Shown piece by piece: positions 44,458-56,171 of a stretch of DNA of 64,000 bases. A program made the position numbers and the translations under genes. The notes beneath the pieces are model-generated. The model made no database searches, had not been told where the DNA came from, and saw nothing but the letters and a program-made list of their open reading frames with translations. Source of the stretch: Phoronis australis (lineage: Eukaryota; Phoronida; Phoronidae). The DNA lies in NCBI GenBank assembly GCA_002633005.1, contig NMRA01000188.1:182072-246071 (forward strand), written 5' to 3'. Numbering within the stretch: the stretch's first letter is position 1; each line of letters opens with the position of its first letter.

Positions 44458-44596
44458 AGTAGTAGTCCTTGATTTTGAGAACCAGTTTCACCCTCTGCAT
44501 AACAGGTGTTACTCACACAGATAAATGAACAGCATGCACATGGTTAGTCAGTGATTACCTGGTTCTCAGAATCAGAGACCACTAAAATGACTACTG
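44458..44596. mobile_element. Short element with inverted ends, about 139 bp
   Basis: Arms 44462-44486 and 44559-44583 pair with about four mismatches over 25 bases and share GAGAACCAG next to the loop side. Outer CAGTAGT is also mirrored. Confidence 0.65.
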
Positions 44597-44977
44597 TCAC
44601 AGATAATTTGAATTTTCATGTAAAATGTCGACCACACATCAGTTCATAGTCATTAAACCAACCTGATATTCGTATTAGCTAATCAAGCCAGTTTTAACAG
44701 CGGGCAGTAGTCAGCCTGAGACTCAGTACTAGACCAAACATACTGTGTATGACGTATGTAAATTGTGAAGAGTTTGTCTAGTCTCAGTGGAATAACTCAA
44801 AGAAAAAGGACAGAAATGCACTTAAATATAAATGGTGTGCTGCAAAAACTAAACGAAGTATAAAACAACATAAAACTTAGAATTTCACCTCAACCACGAT
44901 AAGGTACGATATTATGTTTGGGTTTGATAATGATTAACGATCAAAAACAGGATCTCGACTTAAGAAGAGTGGCTTAC

Positions 44978-45060
44978 CTGCCAACCTGCCGGAAGTTCTC
45001 ACTAACAGGACTTTATGTGTGTTTATAGGCTTTACTATACAACTAGTATCCAGCCTATGT
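44978..45060 (-). other. Candidate non-coding 5' exon of TUB
   Basis: On the minus strand TTGGCAG|GTAAGCC is a strong splice donor preceded by exon-like sequence without ATG. Joined to the acceptor at exon 1, it would give a short leader. CCAAT and CRE-like motifs lie 150-260 bases upstream. No transcript evidence is available, so this is inference. Confidence 0.3.
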
Positions 45061-45214
45061 AATCGCACACACTTATGAGTCTAGTGCCAGGCGAAAGAAA
45101 CTAAAACACCAACAAGATAGGAATGAATAATTGCGAAATATCCTTGTATTATTTTTCCAATAGCTTCCCTGGTTGACTATGCTAATGACGCACTTTTGAT
45201 TTTCAAGACGCGTG

Positions 45215-45238
45215 ATTGGTTAACATAGTCATGACGTA
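45215..45238 (-). promoter_or_regulatory. CCAAT box and CRE-like pair
   Basis: On the minus strand TACGTCA (45232-45238) and ACCAAT (45215-45220) lie 17 bases apart, with a further GCGTCATT downstream. This arrangement is common in animal core promoters and lies about 240 bases upstream of the candidate TUB 5' donor. Confidence 0.35.
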
Positions 45239-45438
45239 GAAAACTGGTCATGAATTACGCTGCCATCTGTTGACGTAACAATCAGTCCAAAAGCTGTGCT
45301 GGCCAGGAGTCTTTGATCCAGTCTCTGGCACAAATCCGCGTGATCTGTTAAAAAAAGTTTTACCTCATTATAGAACGTTAACAGCGTTTGCCCTTCCTGG
45401 ATACAGGACAGTGAAGTTGCATATCCATGGAAACTAAT

Positions 45439-45588
45439 CAGATGCGGATTTAGAGGGGGAATAAGGGGGCCATATGGCCCCCCTACCCAGATTCATTTGG
45501 CAGTTCAGGGGCGCGAATGTCTGACGGGCAAAATCCTGGCTAATACTCTCCCTGGCCCCCCTAACTCAAAATCCCGGATCCGCCCCTG
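45439..45588. mobile_element. hAT-like MITE, 150 bp
   Basis: The left end is CAGATGCGGATTTAG and the right end read inward is CAGGGGCGGATCCGGG. Both are followed by purine-rich and then GGGGGCCA-type sequence. There is no coding capacity and no convincing target duplication. Confidence 0.65.
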
Positions 45589-45632
45589 CTTGTGGTCATG
45601 AAACACAAGCTCTCGAAATTAGCTAGTGAGCC

Positions 45633-46100
45633 TTGAGGGTCAGTTTAACTGGTTTCGTGGAAAGATCGAAGTCATATCGGTTGGACCAAGTTCATCAACG
45701 CGTTCTTAGCGGTCAAGTGGTGTCAAGTGGTGCGCTAACCACCAATTTAGAGGACTGGCTCGGAGTCAGTCACGGCAACGGGGGCAATGACACAATCCTA
45801 CTTAAAAATGAACTCAGTTTACAAACGTCAGTACAATTAGCACTGGTGCAAGTAACATTACCTTTAAATCATTTAAAGATCATGATGATCTTTGCTTTTA
45901 AATAACTAAAACACACTAAGCAACTTTCTTACTGCCTGAGTTTCAATACTATAGCAGGAAGAGATCTTCCTGGTATTAGTTATAATTGTCCACAGCAGAT
46001 GATCATAGCCGCTCAGCCTTCACGTAGCTACGGTTTGTGTTTTACACATGATGCACTGAGTTAAGTCGGGACAGTTTTGAACGTCTGCCAGTTCAATAGT
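45633..46100. other. Unassigned single-copy-looking DNA
   Basis: It contains a 90-codon open frame (45633-45905, plus) with no recognisable motif and a small GTCAAGTGGT duplication at 45713. I see no supported gene. Confidence 0.4.
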
Positions 46101-46129
46101 TTATTATTTCACATATGCTGTCGGAGGCG

Positions 46130-46410
46130 ATCATCACGGAATCCACCTGTGAGGCCATGCAGACTGGCCTGCGGATGCGGCCGCAGCTGATCAGGCCGAC
46201 TTCCATTGCATGTTTGCCGGCCTGGGCGCGGGACTGCAGTTACCGAAGTCTGCGCACGCCGCTATGGTTATAATGGCAAATGAGCTGTTTCGTAAGTTTA
46301 TGACCATGCAGACAGGAAAACAATAAGCTGGAGCGATGGCGGCAGACACGACCGAGACTGGCTGAGGCCACGAGTCAAGCTATACGCTCGATCTCTGATC
46401 AGTGTTAGGA
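46130..46410. promoter_or_regulatory. CpG-rich promoter-like island with NRF1- and YY1-like sites
   Basis: CpG density rises sharply here. TGCGCACGCC (46251-46260) is near the NRF1 consensus, and GATGGCGGC (46335-46343) fits YY1 near a start site. The ATG in that site runs only nine codons, so it is not a translation start. The island may be the real TUB promoter (about 11 kb upstream of its ATG) or drive an unseen transcript to the right. Confidence 0.4.
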
Positions 46411-47171
46411 GCGAGAGAAATGCTTTCAGTCAGTTCGCGAACGGCATGATCGTTAGCCTATACTCGGCGACAAAATAAAACCGTAAAAGACACTCAAAGC
46501 AATGGATGGCAATTATTCGTAGACATGGCTCGAAAGTCACTGAGTCAGTGAGCTCGGGCCGCACACTTGACTATTACCAGCAAGTACAATCGGAGGTCGG
46601 ATGATGATCCCGGCTTTCCGCCTTGCCACCGGTTTTAGACGTGTAGTCCACAGGTGACAAAAGTTGACACCGTACGTGATGTCAATCATTGATCGTGTAA
46701 GTTGTAATGATACTTGCGCCCGATCATGCATGCAGGCAGCGACGTTCCGTACGTGTTAGCTTTAATGTCCGTGTCATCTAGTGCCGCGCAAACTCCCTAG
46801 TCAGCAGGTCTACAATCGAGGTGTGTCTTTAAGGAACAAATTGCCTGAATCAATTAATAAGGTGTTGCAACGACCTGAAAAAAATCTCAAGTACATGATT
46901 GCCTTTATCTTGAACGTGGCTGTGAGTGTCAAAACTCAGTGTGTCTGCATGACTGTATACAATGTCTTTTGATTCAGTACACGAACACCTAGCTGATGCT
47001 TACTTTGCTTTTTGCATATATCGTTCTCCTGCTTGTAAATAATCCCTCTAATGTTTATTAATTGTATCGGTAACTAGCACTTGTGCTGTTTATTCTGTTG
47101 TTTTAGTTACCCACTCCGAAGTGAAATAACCTATTTATTTTCTTACTCACTTAGGGCCTACGTATAGTTAT

Positions 47172-47212
47172 TTACTTGCTTGCTTGCTTGCTTGCTTACT
47201 TACTTACTTGTT
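47172..47212. repeat. Tetranucleotide repeat (CTTG/CTTA)n
   Basis: A run of about ten CTTG or CTTA units. Confidence 0.9.
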
Positions 47213-47303
47213 CAGTTATACTTACACAACTATGAATCATGCCGATGACCGTGAGGTTACGTGGGTGACAGAGGTGTTGTTGCCACCGCGACACAAATGT
47301 GAA

Positions 47304-47430
47304 CAGTGGCGGATCTACGTTTTCAGTAAGGGGGGGGTTTAGGATTCCCGCAATGGTCGAATCCGAGGCGCGTGGCGCCGAGCGAGTGGGGAGGTCTGGT
47401 AAACCCCCTCCCGTGTAAGACAACTTTTTG
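47304..47430. mobile_element. hAT-like element end
   Basis: CAGTGGCGGATCTACG followed by a G run and GC-rich sequence. The same CAGTGGCGGATCTA begins 53083. The opposite terminus is not clear. Confidence 0.45.
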
Positions 47431-48535
47431 TTTTTGTAGCCAAACAGTGAAACTTCCATGCATCCTGGTACGTTTCTGGCACTTAACATGTCCCTGGAGT
47501 TTTTTTTAAGACTTAAAAACCCTTCTCGATTTCGTCACATGAACTTGGCTCATAAGTTTCGTGAAACCATATTTGTGCATATCTGGGTATGAGTCACGCC
47601 ACCAGCAAAACTTTTTGTTGGAACATCGGCTTACACACACCTTGTTAGCATACGAAAAAGTGTGGTGTGTATACAGGGGTTTAAACAACTACCAAATATT
47701 CAAGAGCATAAGGAGCACCGACGGGGCGTAAAAACTTGAATATCAGATGATCGCAACAGTCTCAAGCTGTTTAAGAAAGAAGACCTGTACTTTTAGTCCG
47801 GAAATAAACATGTGTTCTGTCTCGTTACGAGAACTGGCGAACGACGGTGCTCTTAGCTCATAGTCTATTGTTAAAAGCAACAATGAATAATTACATGTAA
47901 GTATCACTTTATTAAGCTGAATCACGTTGACAACAATTGAAAAACGTCAAATGTATAAGGAAACAAATCATCTGAAAACAGTTTCACGAAACCAAAACAT
48001 CGTGTGCACAGTGGTGAAAAGATATACAGGACTAGTTTGCAGAGGGACCAGATGTACACTGAGAGTACACAAAAAGGCTGACCTGGTCCGTCACGAGACC
48101 TAAAGCGTACTTTGCAAAAAATTTTGAATTGAAAACTTCTCTCTAGACACTTTTTAATCCCCAGTGGTTGCTCATACGTGTAGTTTCCTGGTGGTCAACT
48201 GTGAGAGGTTGTCTACGAAGGGTTTTCGCACCGTTGTATAGTACCCGGTACTCCCTGGAAGAAACAAGTATTGAGTACAGATTTAACTACGCACTATGTG
48301 AAATAGATTTTGGATATGAAGCAGATAGACTCAAGTGGAAATACAAAACAGAATCAGTTTCTGTGCGCTCGTAGACCCTCTGCTGTACTGGGAAATTTGA
48401 CATGTCCAAAAATAATTTCTATTTCGTTTTCATTGTACATAAGCATAAAAAAACGACATAATTACAAACTGTGTAGAATTATATAACTTATTACCTGGGT
48501 GTTTCTCCTGGAACGTTGGTCCTATCTTTCTGTTG

Positions 48536-49027
48536 TCAAGGCTGCTGAGGAATCTGTATATCGGATCCCATGGTTTGCTGGTCTTGGCACCATTCAACCC
48601 AGACATCTTTGATATTTTTTCCCAACACTTGCACTTCGTCAACTGCTCTGTCAATGAGCTTATACGCCTCTACAATGTCATCATCTCGTTTCGCAGCTCA
48701 GTTGGCACTAAGCCCCCTGAGGTTACCAAGTCCATTCAAAAGACTTATAGCATGCGCAACTAATTTGATCCCTTCATCACGTACTACTTCAAACCTTGAC
48801 GGTGTATCCTAGGACCCATTTGCATCTCTTGCAATTTTCGAAATAAACGTCCCAATGTCTGAACGTTTGAAACCCGAAGTACTAACATCAAATAAATGCC
48901 CATGGGCATGGGCGTTTCGTCGGTTGGCGGCCTTTCTGAGGAAATTCCCAGTATAGAAAACGGCAGTGGTGCTTATTGCAGGTAGAAAGACGGTAGGTGT
49001 TGAGCCTAGGACGGCACTTCGGGCTCC
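48536..49027 (-). pseudogene. Broken unrecognised reading frame, likely mobile-element derived
   Basis: A 163-codon frame on the minus strand, bounded by TAA above and TGA at 48538, reads like real protein but is interrupted by an in-frame TAG (48811) and TGA (48700). A further protein-like segment continues in another frame just past its end. Segments such as GFKRSDIGTFISKIA, HAISLLNGLGNLRG and EAYKLIDRAVDEVQ have natural amphipathic composition. I do not recognise the family; a transposase-associated or other mobile-element protein is the most likely source. It is described as a decayed copy only. Confidence 0.5.
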
Positions 49028-49458
49028 TTAGAAGGTCTATTGAACATCGCACGAGTCCCGAAAGACTTCGTTGTGAAAATACAGGTTTCAAATCCAATTT
49101 CAAGTGTCAAATTTGGAACACGGCGCGTTCGTAACGGAACTATGGCTAAGTATAGAATCTCCCGCGATATCCCAGGCGACCGGCAGCGGCGCTGTGCACT
49201 ACGACTCCGTTTCCGTCGTCTGCTCCACTGTGCTATGAAGAAAATTTAATTCATTTTTTAAAGAAAATGGAACCTGAGTGGCGATGAAAAAACAGAAGCT
49301 GCTGGTAAGATGTGAATTTTAATCGAAGCCTAAGTGAATCACTCAGAAACTCGCAATACTCTCTTTGTCAAACCTTATCTTAAGACGGTTTCCAAAGCAA
49401 TCCCGTCATTATTGCCAACACGAAAAATGGATTTGGTCTTTTGGGCATTTGAAGACTA

Positions 49459-50214
49459 NNNNNNNNNNNNNNNNNNNNNNNNNNNNNNNNNNNNNNNNNN
49501 NNNNNNNNNNNNNNNNNNNNNNNNNNNNNNNNNNNNNNNNNNNNNNNNNNNNNNNNNNNNNNNNNNNNNNNNNNNNNNNNNNNNNNNNNNNNNNNNNNNN
49601 NNNNNNNNNNNNNNNNNNNNNNNNNNNNNNNNNNNNNNNNNNNNNNNNNNNNNNNNNNNNNNNNNNNNNNNNNNNNNNNNNNNNNNNNNNNNNNNNNNNN
49701 NNNNNNNNNNNNNNNNNNNNNNNNNNNNNNNNNNNNNNNNNNNNNNNNNNNNNNNNNNNNNNNNNNNNNNNNNNNNNNNNNNNNNNNNNNNNNNNNNNNN
49801 NNNNNNNNNNNNNNNNNNNNNNNNNNNNNNNNNNNNNNNNNNNNNNNNNNNNNNNNNNNNNNNNNNNNNNNNNNNNNNNNNNNNNNNNNNNNNNNNNNNN
49901 NNNNNNNNNNNNNNNNNNNNNNNNNNNNNNNNNNNNNNNNNNNNNNNNNNNNNNNNNNNNNNNNNNNNNNNNNNNNNNNNNNNNNNNNNNNNNNNNNNNN
50001 NNNNNNNNNNNNNNNNNNNNNNNNNNNNNNNNNNNNNNNNNNNNNNNNNNNNNNNNNNNNNNNNNNNNNNNNNNNNNNNNNNNNNNNNNNNNNNNNNNNN
50101 NNNNNNNNNNNNNNNNNNNNNNNNNNNNNNNNNNNNNNNNNNNNNNNNNNNNNNNNNNNNNNNNNNNNNNNNNNNNNNNNNNNNNNNNNNNNNNNNNNNN
50201 NNNNNNNNNNNNNN
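49459..50214. other. Assembly gap (N run)
   Basis: There are 756 undetermined bases. Apparent long open frames across it are artefacts of the Ns. Confidence 0.99.
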
Positions 50215-50285
50215 CACTTCTCACTTTCCCACGTGACATCAGAATGGTGCAACATGTTTCAACAGCTCCACTGTCATTCTCAGTG

Positions 50286-51543
50286 CTAAGGAAATATGCT
50301 ACCCTAATACAAGGTGTCACTCAAATAGAGAAAAAATCTACATAAGCAGGGTTAACTATAGTCATAGTATAACAGTGATCCGGTGCATGTTGTGGAACTC
50401 ATTTCCATTTCAATGGCCAAATGTTTTGATCAGGTACATGTAAACGGTGGTCAAGTTTTAGATCAAGTAGATGATTGTAAAGTTTTTCATCAGGAAGTTG
50501 ACGGTCAAGTGTTTGATGAGGTAGATGACGGTGACGTGTTTAATGGGGTCGTTTGTGACCGAGTGCTTGGTCAGGTAAATGGTGGTCAAGTGTTTGATCA
50601 GGTAGATGACCGTCAAGTGTTCTGATGAGATGGATAACAGACAAGTGTTAGATCAGGTACATGACGATCAAGTTTTTGATGAGGTAGATGGTGGCCAAGT
50701 GTTTGGTCATGTAGATGGTGTTTCATTAGGCAGATGGTGGTCAAGTGATTTATCGTGTAGATGTGGTCAAGTGTTCGATCAGGTAGAGGCATCGCCATGG
50801 GATCTCTTATTGCTCATGCGCTAGCTAATCCATTTCTTGGTCATCACGAAACTACATGTATTTGGCTGGAAAGTTATGGCAATGACAAGATGGGATTTAC
50901 TGACGCAATATAGATGGCACATTTTGCATTCTTAACAGTAAATAAGCAGCTTGTAATCGTACATATATTCGTTGTTTAACCTTCATACATCCTAACTTGC
51001 AGTTCACTATACCATAACTAGATGTGCTTGTGAACAACCGTTTCAGGTTTTCTGATAAAAATTACACTAGGCTGTTCGTGCTCATGCATTTTCATCGTTT
51101 AAGGGATGAAGTTTGTTCTCTGTCTAGAATAAAATTCAAGATCCTCAAAAGTCTATGGCCGTGTACAAATTTTTAAAAGTGTGCAAGAGTTAAACCACGT
51201 AATATTGGCGATAACACTCGTCTCTTAATGCCTAGAATAAGGAACACCAGTTGATAGGGATGAAAATTCAAATATCCTTAAACACCTACAGGCTTCATAA
51301 CATTGTGAAGACAGTCTGGTTGTTTCACAGCTCTGGATGCAGTGAACAATTGTCTAGAGCTCAAGATCAAAAAAGACTTTTACATTTTACATCACTGAAC
51401 ATGCTCCTGATGCTAACATCCAGATTGTTCATTACCAGACTGCGCGTGTAGGACTGTGATTCCACATTTTGTAGTTAGCCTTTCTTTTGTAGGTTTTCTC
51501 ATTTTAGTGACACCCTGTATTAGGGCAGCCATTATTTCCTTAG
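50286..51543. mobile_element. Foldback element, 1.26 kb, mariner-like ends
   Basis: Arms of about 70 bases (50286-50357 and 51471-51543) are inverted copies. Each contains CCCTAATACA(A/G)GGTGTCACT, whose TACAGGGTGTC core resembles mariner-type termini. The middle holds a 27-bp minisatellite and AT-rich DNA with no transposase that I can recognise, so it is probably non-autonomous. Confidence 0.7.
50415..50790. repeat. 27-bp minisatellite with open reading frame
   Basis: Some thirteen units of 27 bases (GTAGATGACGGTCAAGTGTT then TGATCAG) run head to tail. Because 27 is a multiple of three, the array reads as a nine-residue repeat of FDQVDDGQV type for 80 codons (50383-50625) until an indel shifts it, after which the same repeat continues in the frame that starts at 50606. 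There is no signal that it is translated. Confidence 0.85.
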
Positions 51544-52440
51544 TCTCGAGAATAGTTGTGCAGCTGTTGAAGCATGTTGTGTTATATGTTACTTTCATTC
51601 CACATTTATAATTGAGAAGATAATTTGTTGGAATAATTCAGGATAATTTTTATTGCAATATTCTTCCTGTCATGATTTTATTACTTGATCCGCCAAATGA
51701 AACTATTCTACTAATAGCAATAATCTATAATATGATGAACTGCCGTAGATTTCCGATAAAGCGCATCAACGGAACGCACTCCATGGGCACTTTTTTGGGA
51801 ACCCAAGCTGAATAGCGTTGTTTAGAGATTATTACGCACGTTTTATGCGCTGACATATTTACATAAAAGCAGGAAACAAAAATGAGATATTCTTATCATA
51901 AAACCCCCAGACGTGTGGAATACCCGAATGAGACAGAGACACGATGTCGTGTTACAACTGAAAGTAAATTGAATTTCGACAAACTCGTTGGAATGCCATT
52001 ATTGTCACTAGGAATGCGATTTGATTGTCCCAAAATGTAGATGTGTTTTTGCCCACCCTACCACTAATATCTCCCGCTGTGTCTGCAGTGAATGCTGGGA
52101 AAGTTTTCCTTTTGGTAAAATCAATTACTTTGAAACTTTTGGCGTTTATTTAGGTCAGCAGAAAATGAAGTACCAAAACAAGACTCTGCGCGTTTTGCCG
52201 ACATTTCGATATTACCCAATAGTATCGTAAGTCATACATAGTGCAGGCAGTCCACTGATGCAGTAAGATACGTGCAACTGCGAGACGAATCCACCATCCA
52301 TTACATGGCAGAGCATAATGCAGTACTGAACATCCAACCTCTACCACTGAAAACTTTAGGTCACATGCCCCAGTGTTCCGGTTTAGTGACCTCTCTGCAT
52401 GATATTGTTCTATTCTAATGCAGTTTTTGTCTTGGTCAAG

Positions 52441-52665
52441 GTCAGTCATACAATTGTCAACTTCTGTTGAATTGGAACACAGTTGCGAACGAAGGTACGG
52501 CTTACCAGAGCATAAAGTTCGGAAAGGTCATTGATGTGTCCTGTAAAGAACCTTACTCGCAGTCACTCCCTGGTAATAGTAGCCAACTCAGATGCTTCTG
52601 TGTAAGGGGATCGCCGTGTTTGAAAGGAGACGTGTATTACGGAAACCAACGTCCATCGGTCTGTG
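52441..52665 (+). CDS. Cysteine-rich module exon P (sushi/CCP-like), partial gene
   Basis: A likely internal exon of a secreted or cell-surface protein. From GTCAAG|GT to TGTG|GTAATT it is 225 bases, phase 1 on both sides, 74 whole codons with no stop. The cysteine pattern is C...VIDVSC...LRCFC....C......C, i.e. C1 about 30 residues before C2, then about 16 to C3 and an extra C3-x-C. Spacing and phase-1/1 borders resemble sushi/CCP modules, but the usual late Trp and Pro-x-C are missing, so it is at best a divergent relative. The AAG acceptor is weak; 52424 (TGCAG) is an alternative start. It shares its pattern with the exons at 58639 and 60904. The gene's ends are not found. Confidence 0.5.
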
Positions 52666-53082
52666 GTAATTGTGTCGTTTTAATCTCTAAACCAGTCACC
52701 GAGAAGCACATTTTAAGACTTCGGACTGACACTCTTTGTTTCCAGAGACTTGATTGCATAAGCCTTGTAATTTGCTCTCATCAGTTCGTATACTTTTGTT
52801 TCCAAAAGACTTATACACTTTAAGACGGGTATGTGCCGTTCTGATATCAATGCTCCCACCTTTTACTCTGTCAACAAGGTTTATACTCATATTCATAGAG
52901 AGCCAGCACGATGGATTACTTACCTTTTTGGAGAGTTACTACGATTTTAACCAGTGCCTTTATACAGCCCCCCCCCCAAGGAGCTTAGCTGAGTTTTGTT
53001 TCCATATTAAAATAACGGCAATAAACCCAGTTCCGTCTAAGGAGCGAATATTTAATTCAGACAACTTACAGGACAAGACAAC

Positions 53083-53395
53083 CAGTGGCGGATCTAGGAT
53101 ACCATAAGGGGGGGGGGCAAAATGTTGCCTCGGAGAATTGGGCAAAGCGCACAGACTGCCAGAAATTTGCGGGTGCTGCGATGTGGACCTGGTTTTCCCC
53201 AATTCTATCGGAGGACTAAAACAAAACGCGAACACAATTCCGCCGCGCTCTGGGACCTGAGCCCCTCCCTCATCCGCTGCCTTTACTAGTTGGTGAACTC
53301 GGTAACCCGATATTACCTCACGCTTCACGCTGTTGCTGTTTAATTTTCCTTGCACCAGTCAAGGGGGGGGAGGGCGGGCCCCCTGCCCCCCTAAA
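53083..53395. mobile_element. hAT-like element end and G/C-rich flank
   Basis: CAGTGGCGGATCTAGG is followed by a G run at 53108. About 290 bases on, a mirror-like GGGCCCCCTGCCCCCC stretch occurs at 53378-53393, but without the matching terminal sequence. It is probably a truncated or composite insertion. Confidence 0.45.
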
Positions 53396-54242
53396 TTAAC
53401 CAATGACAACCTATAGAGACTGATCTCAATCAATGCTAAAATTTCAGGTACATTTGAAGCCTTGAAACCTTCTCCAATTTGAATAAGGAGCAATATGAGA
53501 GTACCCATTTTGTAACGTTAGTTTTCGAAATCAATTGTTTGCTGCTTTAAAGCTTGTAAGCGTTTTGTTGAGATTTATCCGTATATGCATGTAACGCTTG
53601 ACCAGGCTGATTAAATTTAACATGTTGTTAGCATCGCCTTTTAACGAGATAAGGATCGATTTGGAGAAATGTCTTGACTTTCTTTAATGTTACTTGGTGA
53701 GCCCATTGGTTTTATCCACCTTCCATTGTCGCCTGTGGGTTGGTCGTCAAAGGCGTGACTATTCACTAGGTCAGTAGTGAGGGTAATAACGACTTCTTAG
53801 CATATCAAAGCTAACTACAAATTTTTTTTCTCCGTTTGACAATGTTTTGGGTCATATAGTTCTTAAAATACTGAAAAATGTGGATGAAATTTGTTCGGAA
53901 TAAATTTTCGGTGATATCAGTTCTGAATTTACTGAACACAAAGTCCACCCAAGTCTATGTTCTACAGTAAGAACCAACACACATGCGTGGCGGAACCTCA
54001 CCGCGCCAGATCAAAGTTGGCATTTAAAGTATACAGTTCTATAATTTGAATAAGCATGTTAAACTTCTCATGATTCAGACGTTGACGAATCTGCAAATGA
54101 GCCGATACATAGGTTGGCCAAAAACCAGAAGGCACTTTAAGTAGGGGGGTGTGTTCCGTCGACCAATTTACTATCGAGAAAAAAGCCAGCAATCATGCCA
54201 GTGTAAGCCAAGTGTTTGGCTAGTGTGCTCGAGATCTCACTA

Positions 54243-54262
54243 ACGTCATCTATTGCAAAATG
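54243..54262 (+). promoter_or_regulatory. CRE-like and YY1-like start-site motifs
   Basis: ACGTCAT (54243-54249) is followed by AAAATGGCGGCC starting at 54257, in otherwise AT-rich DNA. The combination is typical of TATA-less animal promoters whose start codon overlaps a YY1 site. Confidence 0.4.
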
Positions 54263-54276
54263 GCGGCCTCCGTGAG
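54260..54276 (+). CDS. Candidate first coding exon of a small gene
   Basis: AAAATGGCGGCC, a YY1-type start-site motif, opens MAASV and reaches the donor GTGAG|GTGACT after 17 bases (phase 2). An ACGTCA CRE-like site lies 11 bases before the ATG. This is a common layout for small housekeeping or mitochondrial protein genes. It pairs in phase with the exon at 56172. Confidence 0.4.
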
Positions 54277-54900
54277 GTGACTAGTTGACGAGTTAGTATG
54301 TTAAGTTACGGGTTAGAATTTACTTTTCCTTTCCATAAGTGAAGATTTTTGGACTCAAGGGCACGACTAATTCCTTGGGTTTACGGAGCGCAGCCTTTAA
54401 GATACATATATCACTACTGTAGGAAAACAGAAAATCCACAGATGGCGCATTGATATCGCCACGGACTACTTGTCATAACACAAATTGTCATCTACAGAAA
54501 GGAGCTATTCGGCAATCTTTACATCACTGGAGGGCGTGCGTGTACTAGTGGTGACAGATTAAGCAGCCTCGATTTCGCGAGCCCTTTAAATACATGGTGA
54601 AATGGCATGCAGCCGGGCCAAGTGAATCTTTGATTGCGTGAAAAGGGTGCTTCTACGAGGGGTAGTAAGCATTACTTTATACAAAGGTAAGGTTTGTGTA
54701 TATTTTAACGGTTATTCCATGTTTACAATACTGATACCTGTTAATTGAGGCATTGGCCGATGTCGAGTTCGCGGCAGTCGCTAGTCGGTTAATCATTGTT
54801 TGTTGTGATGAATGATGTTTGTTACGATACTTGATATAGCTCTCGGGATCATTTCGTTTATCAAAGCAGTATTATTAATGTTTGGAATGATTTCCAACAG

Positions 54901-54969
54901 GTTTATCAGTGACAGTTACATCAATCAATGCTGAATGTTTATGCTGTCAACACGATATTTGTTAGTGAG
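54901..54969 (+). other. Possible cassette exon, 69 bp
   Basis: Good borders (TTTCCAACAG| and GTGAG|GTAAGAC) enclose 69 bases. If spliced to the exon at 54260 it meets TGA after ten further whole codons, so inclusion would truncate the product. It may be a 5' UTR or poison exon, or chance. Confidence 0.3.
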
Positions 54970-56171
54970 GTAAGACTACAATTCAAGCCCAAAGAGTACG
55001 TGACAAATATCCATTAGACTATTTGTTTACTCTCTATCCTATAACCTCGGGAAATATATTACACGTTGACATGAAAATATAGCATGTGTGTTTTCACCAG
55101 AGTTTTGGTTTTTAGGTTCGAGGGCTAGTAACGTGCAGAGGAAATATGCATCGCTTCTGTAATCGCCCCTGATTGGACAAAAATTGGTTTTAAGCAGTTG
55201 ACTGCAGGCAGCTAACCAGTTAGATCTTCCTATCCAGTGCAGATCTGTTGTCAAAGTCTACTTTCTATATCGGAGACAAAGAACAAAGCCTTTGAAAAGG
55301 GACGTTTTTAAAGAAAGGTATGTAAGTTGTTTTGTTAATTTACTTATTCAGGTCCTTAGCGGGAGGTTGGCATAGGGGGTTGGGGTTGTAAAATCTGGTG
55401 CAACTGAATGTGTGGAAATAACAGGTAATAGTGTCCGGGGGCCGTAAGAGCATGGTGAGGTGAATCTTAACCTTCATGAAGTTCTCTCGCGTTTTATGAA
55501 ACTGTTTTGCTATCCATTGTAAAACCCTAAAATATATTACATTTTTTTTAATTCTCAACGACTGAACAGTCTTAACTCATGCCTTGAAATGTTGTCAGTC
55601 GTTTATAAATTCATGTGACTGTCATTTATGTGAACATACGAATGACGTCATATTTGAACAAATTATTCTTACTGCCAATATGCAATTAATGATGCCTTAG
55701 GATTTTTAATTATTCTTAAACAGCTGAAAGATATTCCATCATTTTTAAGTGACCCAAGTTTTCATATCCTTTATTAGAAGAAAAATAAAAAACCTGAGAA
55801 ACGTTTCCCAGAGGTATGCTTGTCAGACCCATGAATCTGTAATCGGTGTTTATAATTGCTGAAAGTATCAAAAGTCAAAAGGCTTGAAAATGGTTAACAA
55901 AGGTTTGAAGTTGTCTCAAATAACTTGCATATTTTGCAGACAAGTGATGCGTTTAAAGCATTGCTATGGCTAGGAATGAAAAATAAAGACGCAGTTCTAT
56001 ACAAATCAATACTTTTTATATTATATACACCCTTGCTTTCTGGAAATAGCAAGTATTTAATTTTGCGTGAAATTGTGAAGCAGTTATAAAACCATATTCT
56101 TGAAAAACAAGGACAACATTTTTGACCCAACCTGACGTACTTAATTATTCGTATTTCAATATTTGTTCCAG

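Larger units (their letters stand above)
35022..44977 (-). other. Probable first intron of TUB
   Basis: About 10 kb lies between the ATG exon and the nearest good candidate 5' UTR donor. It contains several repeats (38119, 39496, 40741, 42055, 44458) and a CpG-richer hairpin at 41551, but no supported coding exon. Two long but unrecognised open frames are 36291-36740 (minus, 149 codons) and 39953-40345 (plus, 130 codons). Confidence 0.4.
46411..48500. other. Intergenic, repeat-bearing
   Basis: No supported gene is seen. The stretch holds a CTTG/CTTA tetranucleotide repeat at 47172-47212 and a hAT-like end at 47304, and otherwise only AT-rich single-copy-looking sequence. Confidence 0.5.

Noticed and set aside
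46336-46365. ATGGCGGCAGACACG as a translation start
   Set aside because: The frame stops after nine codons and there is no splice donor before the stop; better read as a YY1 site.
49334-50345. Apparent long open frames on both strands
   Set aside because: They are artefacts of the N run at 49459-50214.
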